Shown piece by piece: positions 26,256-34,035 of a DNA stretch of 64,000 nucleotides; the first letter of the stretch is position 1, and each line of letters begins with the position of its first letter. This stretch comes from Clostridium sp. (GTDB lineage Bacteria > Bacillota > Clostridia > Lachnospirales > Lachnospiraceae): positions 25,171 to 89,170 of the forward strand of contig JAGZZT010000009.1 of NCBI GenBank assembly GCA_018377235.1, given 5' to 3'. The notes beneath the pieces were generated by a model. That model was not told the origin of the DNA and did not search any database. It saw only the letters and a list, made by a program, of their open reading frames with translations. Made by a program: the position numbers and the translations under genes.

Positions 26256-26525
26256 ATGAAGAAGATCCCTTTAAGACAGTGCATCGGATGCGGTGAAATG
26301 AAGAGCAAGAAGGAACTGATCCGGGTGCTCAAGACCACAGAGGATGAGATTGTTATTGACGCCACGGGAAGGAAAAACGGCCGCGGCGCGTATATCTGCC
26401 CTTCAATGGATTGTTTTAAAAAGGCTGTAAAGAGCAGAGGCCTGGAACGCTCCCTGAAAATGGCGATTCCAAAGGAAGTGTATGAGGCGTTGGAAAAGGA
26501 GATGGGGCAGATTGGACAGCAGTAA
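26256..26525 (+). CDS. ylxR: YlxR family RNA-binding protein
   Basis: An 89-residue protein with the YlxR signature RQCIGCGEMKSKKELIRV...GRKNGRGAYICPSMDCFKKAVKSRGLERSL. A TTG two codons earlier (26250) is an alternative start. It always follows nusA in Firmicutes and is a basic, RNA-binding-type protein with a poorly known role in translation or transcription. Its end overlaps the next gene by 14 bases. Confidence 0.92.
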   Translation: MKKIPLRQCIGCGEMKSKKELIRVLKTTEDEIVIDATGRKNGRGAYICPSMDCFKKAVKSRGLERSLKMAIPKEVYEALEKEMGQIGQQ

Positions 26526-26847
26526 AAAGGCGCTGAACCTGTTAGGCATTGCCACTAAGGCAGGCAAGACAGCCAGCGGAGAATTTATGACAGAAAAGGC
26601 TGTGAAAGAGGGCCGGGCTTTCCTGGTTCTGGTATCAGAGGAAGCCTCTGTCAATACAAAAAAAATGTTTACCAATATGTGTACTTACTATAAGGTCCCC
26701 CTTTATTTTTTCGGTACGAAAGAAGAACTGGGCCACTCCATGGGCAGAGAGATGCGCGCATCTGCTGCCGTACTGGACAGCGGTTTGGCGAAAGCACTCG
26801 TGAAACAGTTGAATCAGAATGGAGGCGGCGTAAATGAGAGTCAATGA
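26512..26847 (+). CDS. ylxQ: YlxQ, L7Ae-family ribosomal/RNA-binding protein
   Basis: A 111-residue protein if started at the TTG at 26512, which gives DSSKKALNLLGIATKAGKTASGE, the usual family N-terminus, with GGAG ten bases upstream. The ATG at 26482 would add ten basic residues read through the ylxR frame and is unlikely. The L7Ae fold binds kink-turn RNA. It overlaps ylxR by 14 bases and infB by 14 bases, so the three are tightly coupled. Confidence 0.88.
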   Translation: MDSSKKALNLLGIATKAGKTASGEFMTEKAVKEGRAFLVLVSEEASVNTKKMFTNMCTYYKVPLYFFGTKEELGHSMGREMRASAAVLDSGLAKALVKQLNQNGGGVNESQ

Positions 26848-29749
26848 ATTGTCAAGGGAACTTGGAAAGACGAATAAAGAGGTTTTGGATTTACTGAAGA
26901 GGCAGGGCTATGATGTGAAGAGTCATTCTTCTAATATAAACAGTGATCAGATTGATGCTGTGAGAAGGAGCTTTGGACAGAAGCCGGAGCAGAGGGAACA
27001 GGTACAAAAGGAAAGAACAGGAAAGGCGGAAGCAGCGAGAGTGGAAGAGATTAAGAGAGAACCAGTAAGAACAGAAGCAGACGGAAACGGGACAGCCGAG
27101 CCGCCGAAGAAGAGGATTACGGCTGTATACCGTCCGCAGAACAGCACGGCAAAGGGAACCGGCAGCAAGACAGGCGGACAGAGAACAGGACGTCAGGGTA
27201 CATCCAGCCAGGGAAGCCGTGACGGCCAGGGAAACAGAGATGGTCAGAACCGTGGCTATGGAAGAGATGGCCAGGGAAGCCGTGACGGCCAGAACCGCGG
27301 CTATGGAAGAGACGGCCAGGGAAATAGAGACGGTCAGAACCGCGGCTACGGAAGAGACGGCCAGGGAAATAGAGACGGTCAGAACCGCAGCTACGGAAGA
27401 GACGGTCAGGGAAATAGAGATGGTCAGAACCGTGGCTATGGAAGAGATGGCCAGGGAAGCCGTGATGGCCAGAACCGCGGCTACGGAAGAGACGGCCAGG
27501 GAAGCCGTGACGGCCAGAGCCGCGGCTATGGAAGAGACGGCCAGGGAAATAGAGACGGTCAGAACCGCGGCTACGGAAGAGACGGTCAGGGAAATAGAGA
27601 CGGTCAGAACCGCGGCTACGGAAGAGACGGCCAGGGAAATAGAGACGGCCAGAGCCGCGGCTATGGAAGAGATGGCCAGGGAAGCCGCGACGGTCAGAAC
27701 CGCGGCTACGGAAGAGACGGCCAGGGAAGCCGCGACGGTCAGAGCCGTGGCTACGGAAGAGACAACCAGAGAGGCGGCAGAAGCGGAGCTTCCAAGCCAT
27801 CCTTCGATGGACCGGTTGTTCAGAAGCCGCAGAATACAAAGCAGAATAAGAATAATTACAAGAACGACTACAAGAATGATAAGTACAGCAGACCGGAGCG
27901 CGAGGAAGAAATGCGTTCTAAATCCGGCAGAGGAGGAAAACCTGGAAAGGGTGCCTTCATTATGCCGCAGAAGAAGGAAGAGCCAAAGACAGAGCAGGTT
28001 AAGACCATTGTTCTTCCTGAGACAATTACAATCAAAGAGCTGGCAGAGAAGATGAAGATGCAGCCGTCTGTTATCGTAAAGAAGCTGTTCCTTCAGGGAA
28101 CAGTAGTTACCATCAACCAGGAGGTTGATTACGATAAGGCAGAGGAGATCGCTATGGAGTTTGATATCCTCTGCGAGAAGGAGGAGAAGATCGATGTAAT
28201 CGAGGAGCTGCTCCGTGAGGACGAGGAGGACGAGAAGGATATGACAGAGCGTCCGCCGGTTGTATGTGTTATGGGACACGTTGACCACGGCAAGACCTCC
28301 CTTCTGGACGCTATCCGTCAGACTCACGTGACAGCCAGAGAGGCCGGCGGAATCACACAGCACATCGGCGCTTATGTGGTTGAGAAGAACGGCCAGAGAA
28401 TTACTTTCTTAGATACTCCTGGACATGAAGCTTTCACAGCTATGCGTATGAGAGGTGCCAAGTCTACAGATATCGCTATTTTAGTCGTGGCTGCAGACGA
28501 CGGAGTAATGCCTCAGACCATCGAGGCCATTAACCATGCTAAGGCAGCAGGAGTTGAGATTATTGTTGCTGTCAATAAGATCGATAAGCCAAGCGCTAAC
28601 GTAGAGAAGGTAAAACAGGAATTAATCGAGTATGAGCTGGTAGCTGAGGACTGGGGCGGAAGCACAGTATTTGTTCCAGTATCTGCACACACTGGCCAGG
28701 GTATCGAGGAACTTCTGGAGATGATTCTTTTAACGGCAGAGGTGAAGGAGCTGAAGGCAAATCCGAACCGCCGTGCAAGAGGTCTTATCATCGAGGCAGA
28801 GCTTGATAAGGGCAAGGGCCCGGTTGCCACTGTTCTGGTTCAGAAGGGAACGCTTCACGTGGGAGATCCGGTTGCCTGCGGCTCTTGTTACGGTAAAGTC
28901 CGTGCCATGATGGATGACAAGGGACGCCGTGTAAAAGAGGCAGGCCCGTCCACTCCGGTAGAGATTCTGGGACTGAACGATGTTCCTAATGCCGGCGAGG
29001 TATTCGTGGCCACTGAGAACGAGAAAGAGGCCAGAAGCTTTGCAGAGACATTTATCTCTGAGGGCAAAAATAAATTAATTGAAGACACCAAGGCAAAACT
29101 GTCCCTGGATGATCTATTCTCACAGATTAAGGCAGGAAACGTAAAGGAACTTCCTCTGATTGTAAAGGCGGATGTTCAGGGCTCCGTGGAGGCTGTAAAG
29201 CAGAGCCTTACAAAGCTCTCCAACGAGGAGGTTATGGTAAAGGTAATCCATGGCGGTGTAGGAGCGATCAACGAGTCTGACGTGAACCTGGCAGCTGCTT
29301 CCAACGCGATTATCATTGGCTTCAATGTGCGTCCTGACGCCACAGCCAAGTCTATCTCCGAGCGCGAGAAGGTAGACGTGAGACTGTACCGCGTTATTTA
29401 CCAGGCGATTGAGGATGTAGAAGCAGCCATGAAGGGTATGTTAGACCCAATCTATGAGGAGCAGGTAATCGGCCATGCAGTAGTGCGTCAGACATTCAAG
29501 GCATCCGGTGTGGGAACCATTGCGGGCTCTTATGTTCTGGATGGTAAATTCCAGAGAGGATGCAAGGCCAGAATCACCCGCGACGGCGAGCAGATTTTCG
29601 ATGGAAATCTGGCTTCCTTAAAGAGATTTAAGGATGACGTGAAGGAAGTAGCGTCAGGCTATGAGTGCGGTCTTGTATTTGAGAAGTTCAATGATCTCCA
29701 GGAGGACGATATGATTGAGGCTTACGCAATGGTAGAGGTTCCCAGATAG
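26834..29749 (+). CDS. infB: Translation initiation factor IF-2 with a long Arg-Gly-Asp-Gln repeat insert
   Basis: A 971-residue protein. Residues 1-55 are the IF2 N-terminal subdomain (MRVNELSRELGKTNKEVLDLLKRQG). Residues 129-308 are 12 tandem copies of a 15-residue unit (RDGQG-N/S-RDGQ-N/S-R-G/S-YG). A second IF2_N domain follows near 395-450, then the GTPase: G1 GHVDHGKT at 481-488, G3 DTPGHE, G4 NKID, and C-terminal domains ending in IF2-C. It brings fMet-tRNA to the 30S subunit. IF2 linkers vary widely in length and composition, but this repeat is unusually regular and makes the protein larger than common Firmicute IF2 (about 700-850 residues). Confidence 0.97.
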   Translation: MRVNELSRELGKTNKEVLDLLKRQGYDVKSHSSNINSDQIDAVRRSFGQKPEQREQVQKERTGKAEAARVEEIKREPVRTEADGNGTAEPPKKRITAVYRPQNSTAKGTGSKTGGQRTGRQGTSSQGSRDGQGNRDGQNRGYGRDGQGSRDGQNRGYGRDGQGNRDGQNRGYGRDGQGNRDGQNRSYGRDGQGNRDGQNRGYGRDGQGSRDGQNRGYGRDGQGSRDGQSRGYGRDGQGNRDGQNRGYGRDGQGNRDGQNRGYGRDGQGNRDGQSRGYGRDGQGSRDGQNRGYGRDGQGSRDGQSRGYGRDNQRGGRSGASKPSFDGPVVQKPQNTKQNKNNYKNDYKNDKYSRPEREEEMRSKSGRGGKPGKGAFIMPQKKEEPKTEQVKTIVLPETITIKELAEKMKMQPSVIVKKLFLQGTVVTINQEVDYDKAEEIAMEFDILCEKEEKIDVIEELLREDEEDEKDMTERPPVVCVMGHVDHGKTSLLDAIRQTHVTAREAGGITQHIGAYVVEKNGQRITFLDTPGHEAFTAMRMRGAKSTDIAILVVAADDGVMPQTIEAINHAKAAGVEIIVAVNKIDKPSANVEKVKQELIEYELVAEDWGGSTVFVPVSAHTGQGIEELLEMILLTAEVKELKANPNRRARGLIIEAELDKGKGPVATVLVQKGTLHVGDPVACGSCYGKVRAMMDDKGRRVKEAGPSTPVEILGLNDVPNAGEVFVATENEKEARSFAETFISEGKNKLIEDTKAKLSLDDLFSQIKAGNVKELPLIVKADVQGSVEAVKQSLTKLSNEEVMVKVIHGGVGAINESDVNLAAASNAIIIGFNVRPDATAKSISEREKVDVRLYRVIYQAIEDVEAAMKGMLDPIYEEQVIGHAVVRQTFKASGVGTIAGSYVLDGKFQRGCKARITRDGEQIFDGNLASLKRFKDDVKEVASGYECGLVFEKFNDLQEDDMIEAYAMVEVPR
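27218..27757 (+). repeat. Twelve-copy 45-bp tandem repeat inside infB
   Basis: Twelve units of 45 bp, each encoding RDGQGxRDGQxRxYG. Units differ mainly by silent changes (GGC/GGT, CGC/CGT, AAT/AGC) and by Asn/Ser swaps. The length is a multiple of three, so copy-number change would keep the frame. All six frames stay open through it, which creates long false antisense frames. Confidence 0.97.
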
Positions 29750-29788
29750 GGAACCCGCCCTTGCGGGGCTACTGGAAAGCGAGGCAAT

Positions 29789-30187
29789 ATGCGTAAAAAC
29801 AGCATTAAGAATACAAGAATTAACAGCGAAGTTCAGAGAGAACTGAGCAGTATTATCAGCAGGGAAATTAAGGATCCCAGAATCCACCCTATGACCACCG
29901 TTGTATCGGTGGAGGTGACGCCTGATTTAAAATACTGTAAGGCTTATATCAGCGTTCTCGGAAGCGAGGAGGCAGGCAAGGATACCATCAAGGGGTTAAA
30001 GAGCGCAGAGGGCTTTGTCCGCAGGCAGCTGGCAAGCAGAATCAATCTGCGCAACACGCCGGAGATTACTTTTGTGCTGGATCAGTCCATTGAGTACGGC
30101 GTTCATATGACCCATTTGATTAATGAGGTAACAAAAGATCTGGACACAGAAGAAAATACAGAGCAGGAGACAGAGGAGCAGCTTTAG
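29789..30187 (+). CDS. rbfA: Ribosome-binding factor A
   Basis: A 132-residue protein with the RbfA pattern INSEVQRELSSIISREIKDPRIHPMTTVVSVEVTPDLKYCKAYISVLG and FVRRQLASRINLRNTPEITFVLDQSIEYG. It binds the 30S subunit during late 16S maturation. The acidic Glu-rich C-terminal tail (about 118-132) is typical. It is 39 bases after infB; a small CCCGC/GCGGG hairpin lies between them. Confidence 0.96.
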   Translation: MRKNSIKNTRINSEVQRELSSIISREIKDPRIHPMTTVVSVEVTPDLKYCKAYISVLGSEEAGKDTIKGLKSAEGFVRRQLASRINLRNTPEITFVLDQSIEYGVHMTHLINEVTKDLDTEENTEQETEEQL

Positions 30188-30254
30188 GGCTTCTCTGTCT
30201 CCTGTTCTGGAAAAAAGGGACTGCAGAGCGTTTTAACTTGAAGGGATGATGAAT

Positions 30255-31241
30255 ATGAACCAGCTATTAGAAAACAGGCTGAATCTGGCAAAGACAGCTG
30301 TGATTCTGGGGCACGTCCATCCGGACGGCGACTGCGTAGGCTCCACTCTGGGACTCTACAATTACCTTACAGCCCATTATCCTGAGCTGAAGGTAGATCT
30401 TTACTTGGATCATCCAGACCAGAAGTTTGCCTATTTAAAACAGTTTGACTGTATCCGCTGTGGATATGAGGAGGGAAAACGCTATGATCTGTGTATAACC
30501 TGCGACAGCAGCGACATAGAGAGACTGGGAGCGTTTAAGCCCTACTTTGAGACGGCCGGATATACTTTCTGCGTGGATCATCATGTGACAAATCAGGGCT
30601 TTGCACAGGAAAACTGCGTGGAGCCGGACGCCAGCTCGGCCAGCGAGGTGGTATGTACTCTGCTTGATATGGAAAAAATTGATTTGGCGGCGGCAGAATG
30701 CTTTTATACAGGAATTGTTCACGATACGGGCGTGTTTAAATTCAGCTGCACTTCGGGGCGGACCATGGAAATCGCTGGAAAGCTGATAGACAAGGGAATT
30801 GACACTACGGAGATTATTGACGGGAGTTTTTATCGGAAAACCTATGTGCAAAACCAGATTTTAGGCCGCGCTCTGCTGGAAAGTGTTCTGTTTATGAATG
30901 GAACATGCATTTTCAGCTCTGTGACGAAAAAAGAAATGGAATTCTACGGAGTGACAAATAAGGAGCTGGATGGAATTATTGATCAGCTGCGTCTGACTGA
31001 GGGGGTAGAGGTAGCCATTTTCATGTATGAAACAGGAGTCAGTGAGTTCAAGGTGAGCATGCGCTCCTGCAAATATGTGGATGTGAGCCGGATTGCCGCT
31101 TACTTTGGCGGAGGCGGTCATGTGAGAGCAGCTGGCTGCACCATGTCGGGAACGCTGCACGATGTTCTCAATAACCTGGCGCCCCATATTGAACAGCAGA
31201 TTCTTGCACGGGAGGCAGAACACGGATGTTTCACGGAGTAA
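30255..31241 (+). CDS. nrnA: DHH-family nanoRNase/pAp phosphatase NrnA
   Basis: A 328-residue protein with DHH/DHHA1 architecture: GHVHPDGDCVGSTLGL near residues 18-33, CDSSD, CVDHHVTN near 100 (the DHH motif) and the C-terminal GGGGHVRAAGC of DHHA1. NrnA degrades 2-5 nt RNA and dephosphorylates 3'-phosphoadenosine 5'-phosphate. Three in-frame ATGs (30246, 30249, 30255) compete; the last has the best spacing from AAGGG. Its end overlaps truB by 16 bases. Confidence 0.93.
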   Translation: MNQLLENRLNLAKTAVILGHVHPDGDCVGSTLGLYNYLTAHYPELKVDLYLDHPDQKFAYLKQFDCIRCGYEEGKRYDLCITCDSSDIERLGAFKPYFETAGYTFCVDHHVTNQGFAQENCVEPDASSASEVVCTLLDMEKIDLAAAECFYTGIVHDTGVFKFSCTSGRTMEIAGKLIDKGIDTTEIIDGSFYRKTYVQNQILGRALLESVLFMNGTCIFSSVTKKEMEFYGVTNKELDGIIDQLRLTEGVEVAIFMYETGVSEFKVSMRSCKYVDVSRIAAYFGGGGHVRAAGCTMSGTLHDVLNNLAPHIEQQILAREAEHGCFTE

Positions 31242-32161
31242 TCAATATTTATAAGGAGCCGGGCTATACCTCCCATGATGTGGTAGCCAAGCTCCGCGGA
31301 ATTTTAAAACAGAAAAAAATCGGCCACACAGGAACTCTGGATCCGGCGGCAGAGGGAGTTCTCCCTGTATGCCTGGGAAAGGGAACGAAGCTCTGCGACA
31401 TGCTGACAGACAAGACGAAGACCTATCAGGCCGTGATGCTGCTGGGTATTTCCACAGACACCCAGGACACTACTGGAACCGTTCTTTCGGAGAGGAGTAC
31501 AGAGGAGATTGATGAAGCTGCTGCTGCAGAGGCGGCAAAGAGCTTTGTAGGTCTGTACTATCAGGTTCCTCCTATGTACTCTGCGCTCAAGGTCAACGGA
31601 AAAAAGCTCTACGAGCTGGCCAGAGAGGGAAAAGAGGTGGAGCGGCAGGCCAGGCCGGTGGAAATTTTGGATCTCTCTATTGATGGGATGGATCTGCCCA
31701 GAGTAACGATGACAGTCCGCTGTTCCAAGGGAACTTATATCCGGACTCTCTGCCATGACATTGGTGAGAAGCTGGGCTGCGGCGCCTGCATGGAGCATCT
31801 GCTCCGGACTCAGGTGGAGCGGTTTCAGGTAAAGGACAGCCTGACATTATCCCAGGTAGAGGAACTTGTGAAAGCGGGAAACATTGAGGAAAAAATTATC
31901 CCGGTAGATCAGATGTTTTCTGATTTTTCTGCTTTCTTTTCCGAAGATAAAACCCTGGACAGGCTGCTGTCAAACGGCAACTTTTTCTTAAAAAGCCAGG
32001 CCAGGGGACGGTGGGAGCCAGCCGCAGAGGAGGGCGTACTGGAACAGGATGGCAGTATGTGCCGCGTGTATGACGGAGACGGCCGTTTTATTGGGGTTTA
32101 TGAGTACAGGGCGTCGGAGGAGAAATGGAAGCCGAGGAAAATTTTTCTGGGAGGAGAGTAG
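31226..32161 (+). CDS. truB: tRNA pseudouridine-55 synthase TruB
   Basis: A 311-residue protein with GVINIYKEPGYTSHDVV, the catalytic block KIGHTGTLDPAAEGVLPVCLG (catalytic Asp in TLDP), and YQVPPMYSALKVNGKKLYELAREG and RCSKGTYIRTLCHDIG. It converts U55 of tRNAs to pseudouridine. The C-terminal extension matches Firmicute TruB length. It starts inside the end of nrnA and is followed by ribF after two bases. Confidence 0.96.
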   Translation: MFHGVINIYKEPGYTSHDVVAKLRGILKQKKIGHTGTLDPAAEGVLPVCLGKGTKLCDMLTDKTKTYQAVMLLGISTDTQDTTGTVLSERSTEEIDEAAAAEAAKSFVGLYYQVPPMYSALKVNGKKLYELAREGKEVERQARPVEILDLSIDGMDLPRVTMTVRCSKGTYIRTLCHDIGEKLGCGACMEHLLRTQVERFQVKDSLTLSQVEELVKAGNIEEKIIPVDQMFSDFSAFFSEDKTLDRLLSNGNFFLKSQARGRWEPAAEEGVLEQDGSMCRVYDGDGRFIGVYEYRASEEKWKPRKIFLGGE

Positions 32162-32163
32162 CC

Positions 32164-33105
32164 ATGGAATACATCAGAGGAACCAGGGAATTTCAGATCG
32201 GAGAGCCTACAGCCGTAACTCTTGGAAAGTTTGACGGACTGCACAGAGGCCACAAAAAGCTTCTGGAGGAGCTGTTTAAATTCAGGGAAAAGGGCTGCAA
32301 GACAGCTGTCTTTACCTTTGAGACGGCGCCGGGAACCCTGATTCGGAAGAAACTTCAGACTATGATTACCACAAATGAGGAGCGGTATGAAAATCTGAAG
32401 AATGCCGGTGTAGATTATCTGGTGGAATATCCATTTAACGAGCAGGTGGCTTCTATGAGCCCAGAAGAATTTGTGGTTCATGTGCTGAAGGATCAGATGA
32501 ATGCCAAAGCGATTGTGGCTGGCACAGATTTTCACTTTGGATGCAGGCGGAGCGGAGATGTGGAGTTTTTAAAGGCGAATGCTGAGAGGCTTCACTATGA
32601 CCTGGCTGTAGTAGAGAAGGCCATGGACGGAGAGAGGGAAATCAGCAGTACCTACATCAGGGAAGAGCTGGCTGCCGGACGGATTGAGAAGGCCAACGAA
32701 CTGTTAGGTTATACCTACTCTATCCAGGGCCGTGTGGTTCACGGAAAACATATGGGAACCGGCATGGGATTTCCTACAGTGAACCTGCTTCCGCCTTCCC
32801 AGAAACATCTTCCAGCTTTCGGCGTATATCTGTCTGAGGTGGAGATTGATGGGAAGATTTATCCTGGAATTACCAATATTGGAAGAAAGCCTACTATCAA
32901 GGGAGAGCATCCGGCAGGAGTGGAGACTCATATTTACAATTGGACAAAGGATATTTATGGAAAGAATGTGAAGGTGAGACTTTTAACCTTCATGCGTCCA
33001 GAGCGCAAATTTAATTCTGTGGAAGATTTAAAGGCGCAGGTGCTGGGCGATAAAGAAAAAGGCCGGATCTGGCATCAGAACCGGCAGCAAGATATCAGAA
33101 TGTAA
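32164..33105 (+). CDS. ribF: Bifunctional riboflavin kinase/FAD synthetase
   Basis: A 313-residue protein from the ATG at 32164, after GGGAGGAGAGTAGCC. The N-terminal FAD synthetase domain has TLGKFDGLHRGHKKLLEEL and ISSTYIREEL. The C-terminal riboflavin kinase domain has GRVVHGKHMGTGMGFPTVNL and PGITNIGRKPT...ETHIYNW. It makes FMN and FAD in the cytoplasm. Last gene of the rimP-nusA-infB operon, which is closed by a strong terminator. Confidence 0.96.
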   Translation: MEYIRGTREFQIGEPTAVTLGKFDGLHRGHKKLLEELFKFREKGCKTAVFTFETAPGTLIRKKLQTMITTNEERYENLKNAGVDYLVEYPFNEQVASMSPEEFVVHVLKDQMNAKAIVAGTDFHFGCRRSGDVEFLKANAERLHYDLAVVEKAMDGEREISSTYIREELAAGRIEKANELLGYTYSIQGRVVHGKHMGTGMGFPTVNLLPPSQKHLPAFGVYLSEVEIDGKIYPGITNIGRKPTIKGEHPAGVETHIYNWTKDIYGKNVKVRLLTFMRPERKFNSVEDLKAQVLGDKEKGRIWHQNRQQDIRM

Positions 33106-33114
33106 AATGAAAAG

Positions 33115-33164
33115 GCAGACGCAGGACGCGCATCTTCAAGGAATACGTCCTGCGTCTGCTTTTT
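33115..33164 (+). terminator. Terminator of the rimP-ribF operon
   Basis: A 14-bp perfect stem, GCAGACGCAGGACG with CGTCCTGCGTCTGC, followed by TTTTT. Confidence 0.95.
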
Positions 33165-33235
33165 AACTGTTTTTGACTGCTGTGAAATTTTGTATTATGA
33201 GATATGTTTTGAAAATGTATTTTGTGAGGCGTATT

Positions 33236-33670
33236 CTATGAATCGCCGCGCTTCTCAAGCATCTGTTCCACCTGGTCGCAGGCCATCCTGATATATTCGG
33301 AGAGAGAAAGCTCTCCGCAGCCTACAATGGTGTGGCTGCAGCGGTGGCTGACGGGAATCAGAAGCTTGTGAGCGGGACTTTTTCCAACGGCCGCTGCCAT
33401 GGTTTCTGTCACTTCACCCAGAAGAGAATCGGCGATGACGATACCCACTGGACCAATAATAATATCTGCCGAGCGGCTGTTTACCACTACTGGATTTTCT
33501 CCGGTAGCGCCCCAGTCGGCTCCGGCCTTTATCATGGCTGCGGTGGCAATGCTGTTAGTGCCCACGGCGGTGAGGGGGAGTTCTGGAAAACGCTTTTTCA
33601 GCTGCTCCACAATACCCTTTCCCATGCGGCCGCCCTGGCCGTCTATAATTACAATCTGCAGTCTGTTCAT
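33236..33670 (-). CDS. DUF3842 family protein
   Basis: A 144-residue protein beginning MNRLQIVIIDGQGGRMGKGIVEQLKKRFP. It continues AVGTNSIATAAMIKAGADWGATGENPVVVNSRSADIIIGPVGIVIADSLLGEVTETMAAAVGKSPAHKLLIPVSHR. The glycine-rich start resembles a nucleotide-binding Rossmann loop, and the sequence matches the clostridial DUF3842 family as I remember it. No function is known to me. It is transcribed alone on the minus strand toward the operon terminator. Its leader carries a hairpin described separately. Confidence 0.82.
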   Translation of the reverse strand: MNRLQIVIIDGQGGRMGKGIVEQLKKRFPELPLTAVGTNSIATAAMIKAGADWGATGENPVVVNSRSADIIIGPVGIVIADSLLGEVTETMAAAVGKSPAHKLLIPVSHRCSHTIVGCGELSLSEYIRMACDQVEQMLEKRGDS

Positions 33671-34035
33671 ATCTAACCCTCTCTATCTGCCTTCTCAACC
33701 TGATTCTCTCGATATAATTCTTTCTGCGCTTTCTGAAATCTGCCGGAAATCTGATAAAGAATCAGAGTCATTGTGAGCCGAAAATAAAAGAAAACCGGCC
33801 TGCCTGCCATGACAGCTGCCAGCCGGAAATAATACCCCACTATATCCTTGTCAGTATAGCACAAAAACCAGAGAAATGAAAGACAAAATTCTACATCAAA
33901 ACTAAAATTTTTTATTTACAGAGCCTGATTTTTCTATTATAATGCTGATAATGGTTAACTAGGGCCTGAACTCAGGCCTTGGCAGACATAGTAAAGAAAG
34001 CAAACGCAAACTGGTGACAATGAGAGGGAGAAAAC
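33671..34035 (-). promoter_or_regulatory. Shared upstream region: DUF3842 promoter and leader hairpin (minus)
   Basis: On the minus strand an extended -10 (TGC-TATACT, TATACT at 33853-33858) gives a predicted leader of about 175 bases before DUF3842. Inside it, CCGGC...GCCGG (about 33795-33826) forms a hairpin followed by TTTTCTTTT, the shape of an attenuator. A 32-codon frame (MTLILYQISGRFQKAQKEL...) lies between the hairpin and the gene; it could be a leader peptide but has no independent support. The carB promoter on the plus strand is listed separately. Confidence 0.45.
33915..33943 (+). promoter_or_regulatory. Sigma-A promoter of carB
   Basis: TTTACA (33915-33920), 17 bases, TATAAT (33938-33943). 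A small GGCCTGA/TCAGGCC hairpin lies in the leader before carB. Confidence 0.8.

Noticed and set aside
27218..27757. CRISPR array
   Set aside because: The regular 45-bp units are contiguous coding repeats with no unique spacers.
27219..28055. 278-codon plus-strand frame and 240-codon minus-strand frame over the same repeat
   Set aside because: Both are out-of-frame readings of the tandem repeat within infB.
26891..28363. 490-codon open frame on the minus strand across infB
   Set aside because: It exists because the 45-bp repeat is stop-free in all frames. Its Ser/Val/Leu repeat protein is the mirror of the infB repeats and it has no ribosome site.
33673..33864. 63-codon minus-strand gene before DUF3842
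   Set aside because: The frame begins at the predicted transcription start and runs through the leader hairpin. At most its last 32 codons could be a leader peptide.
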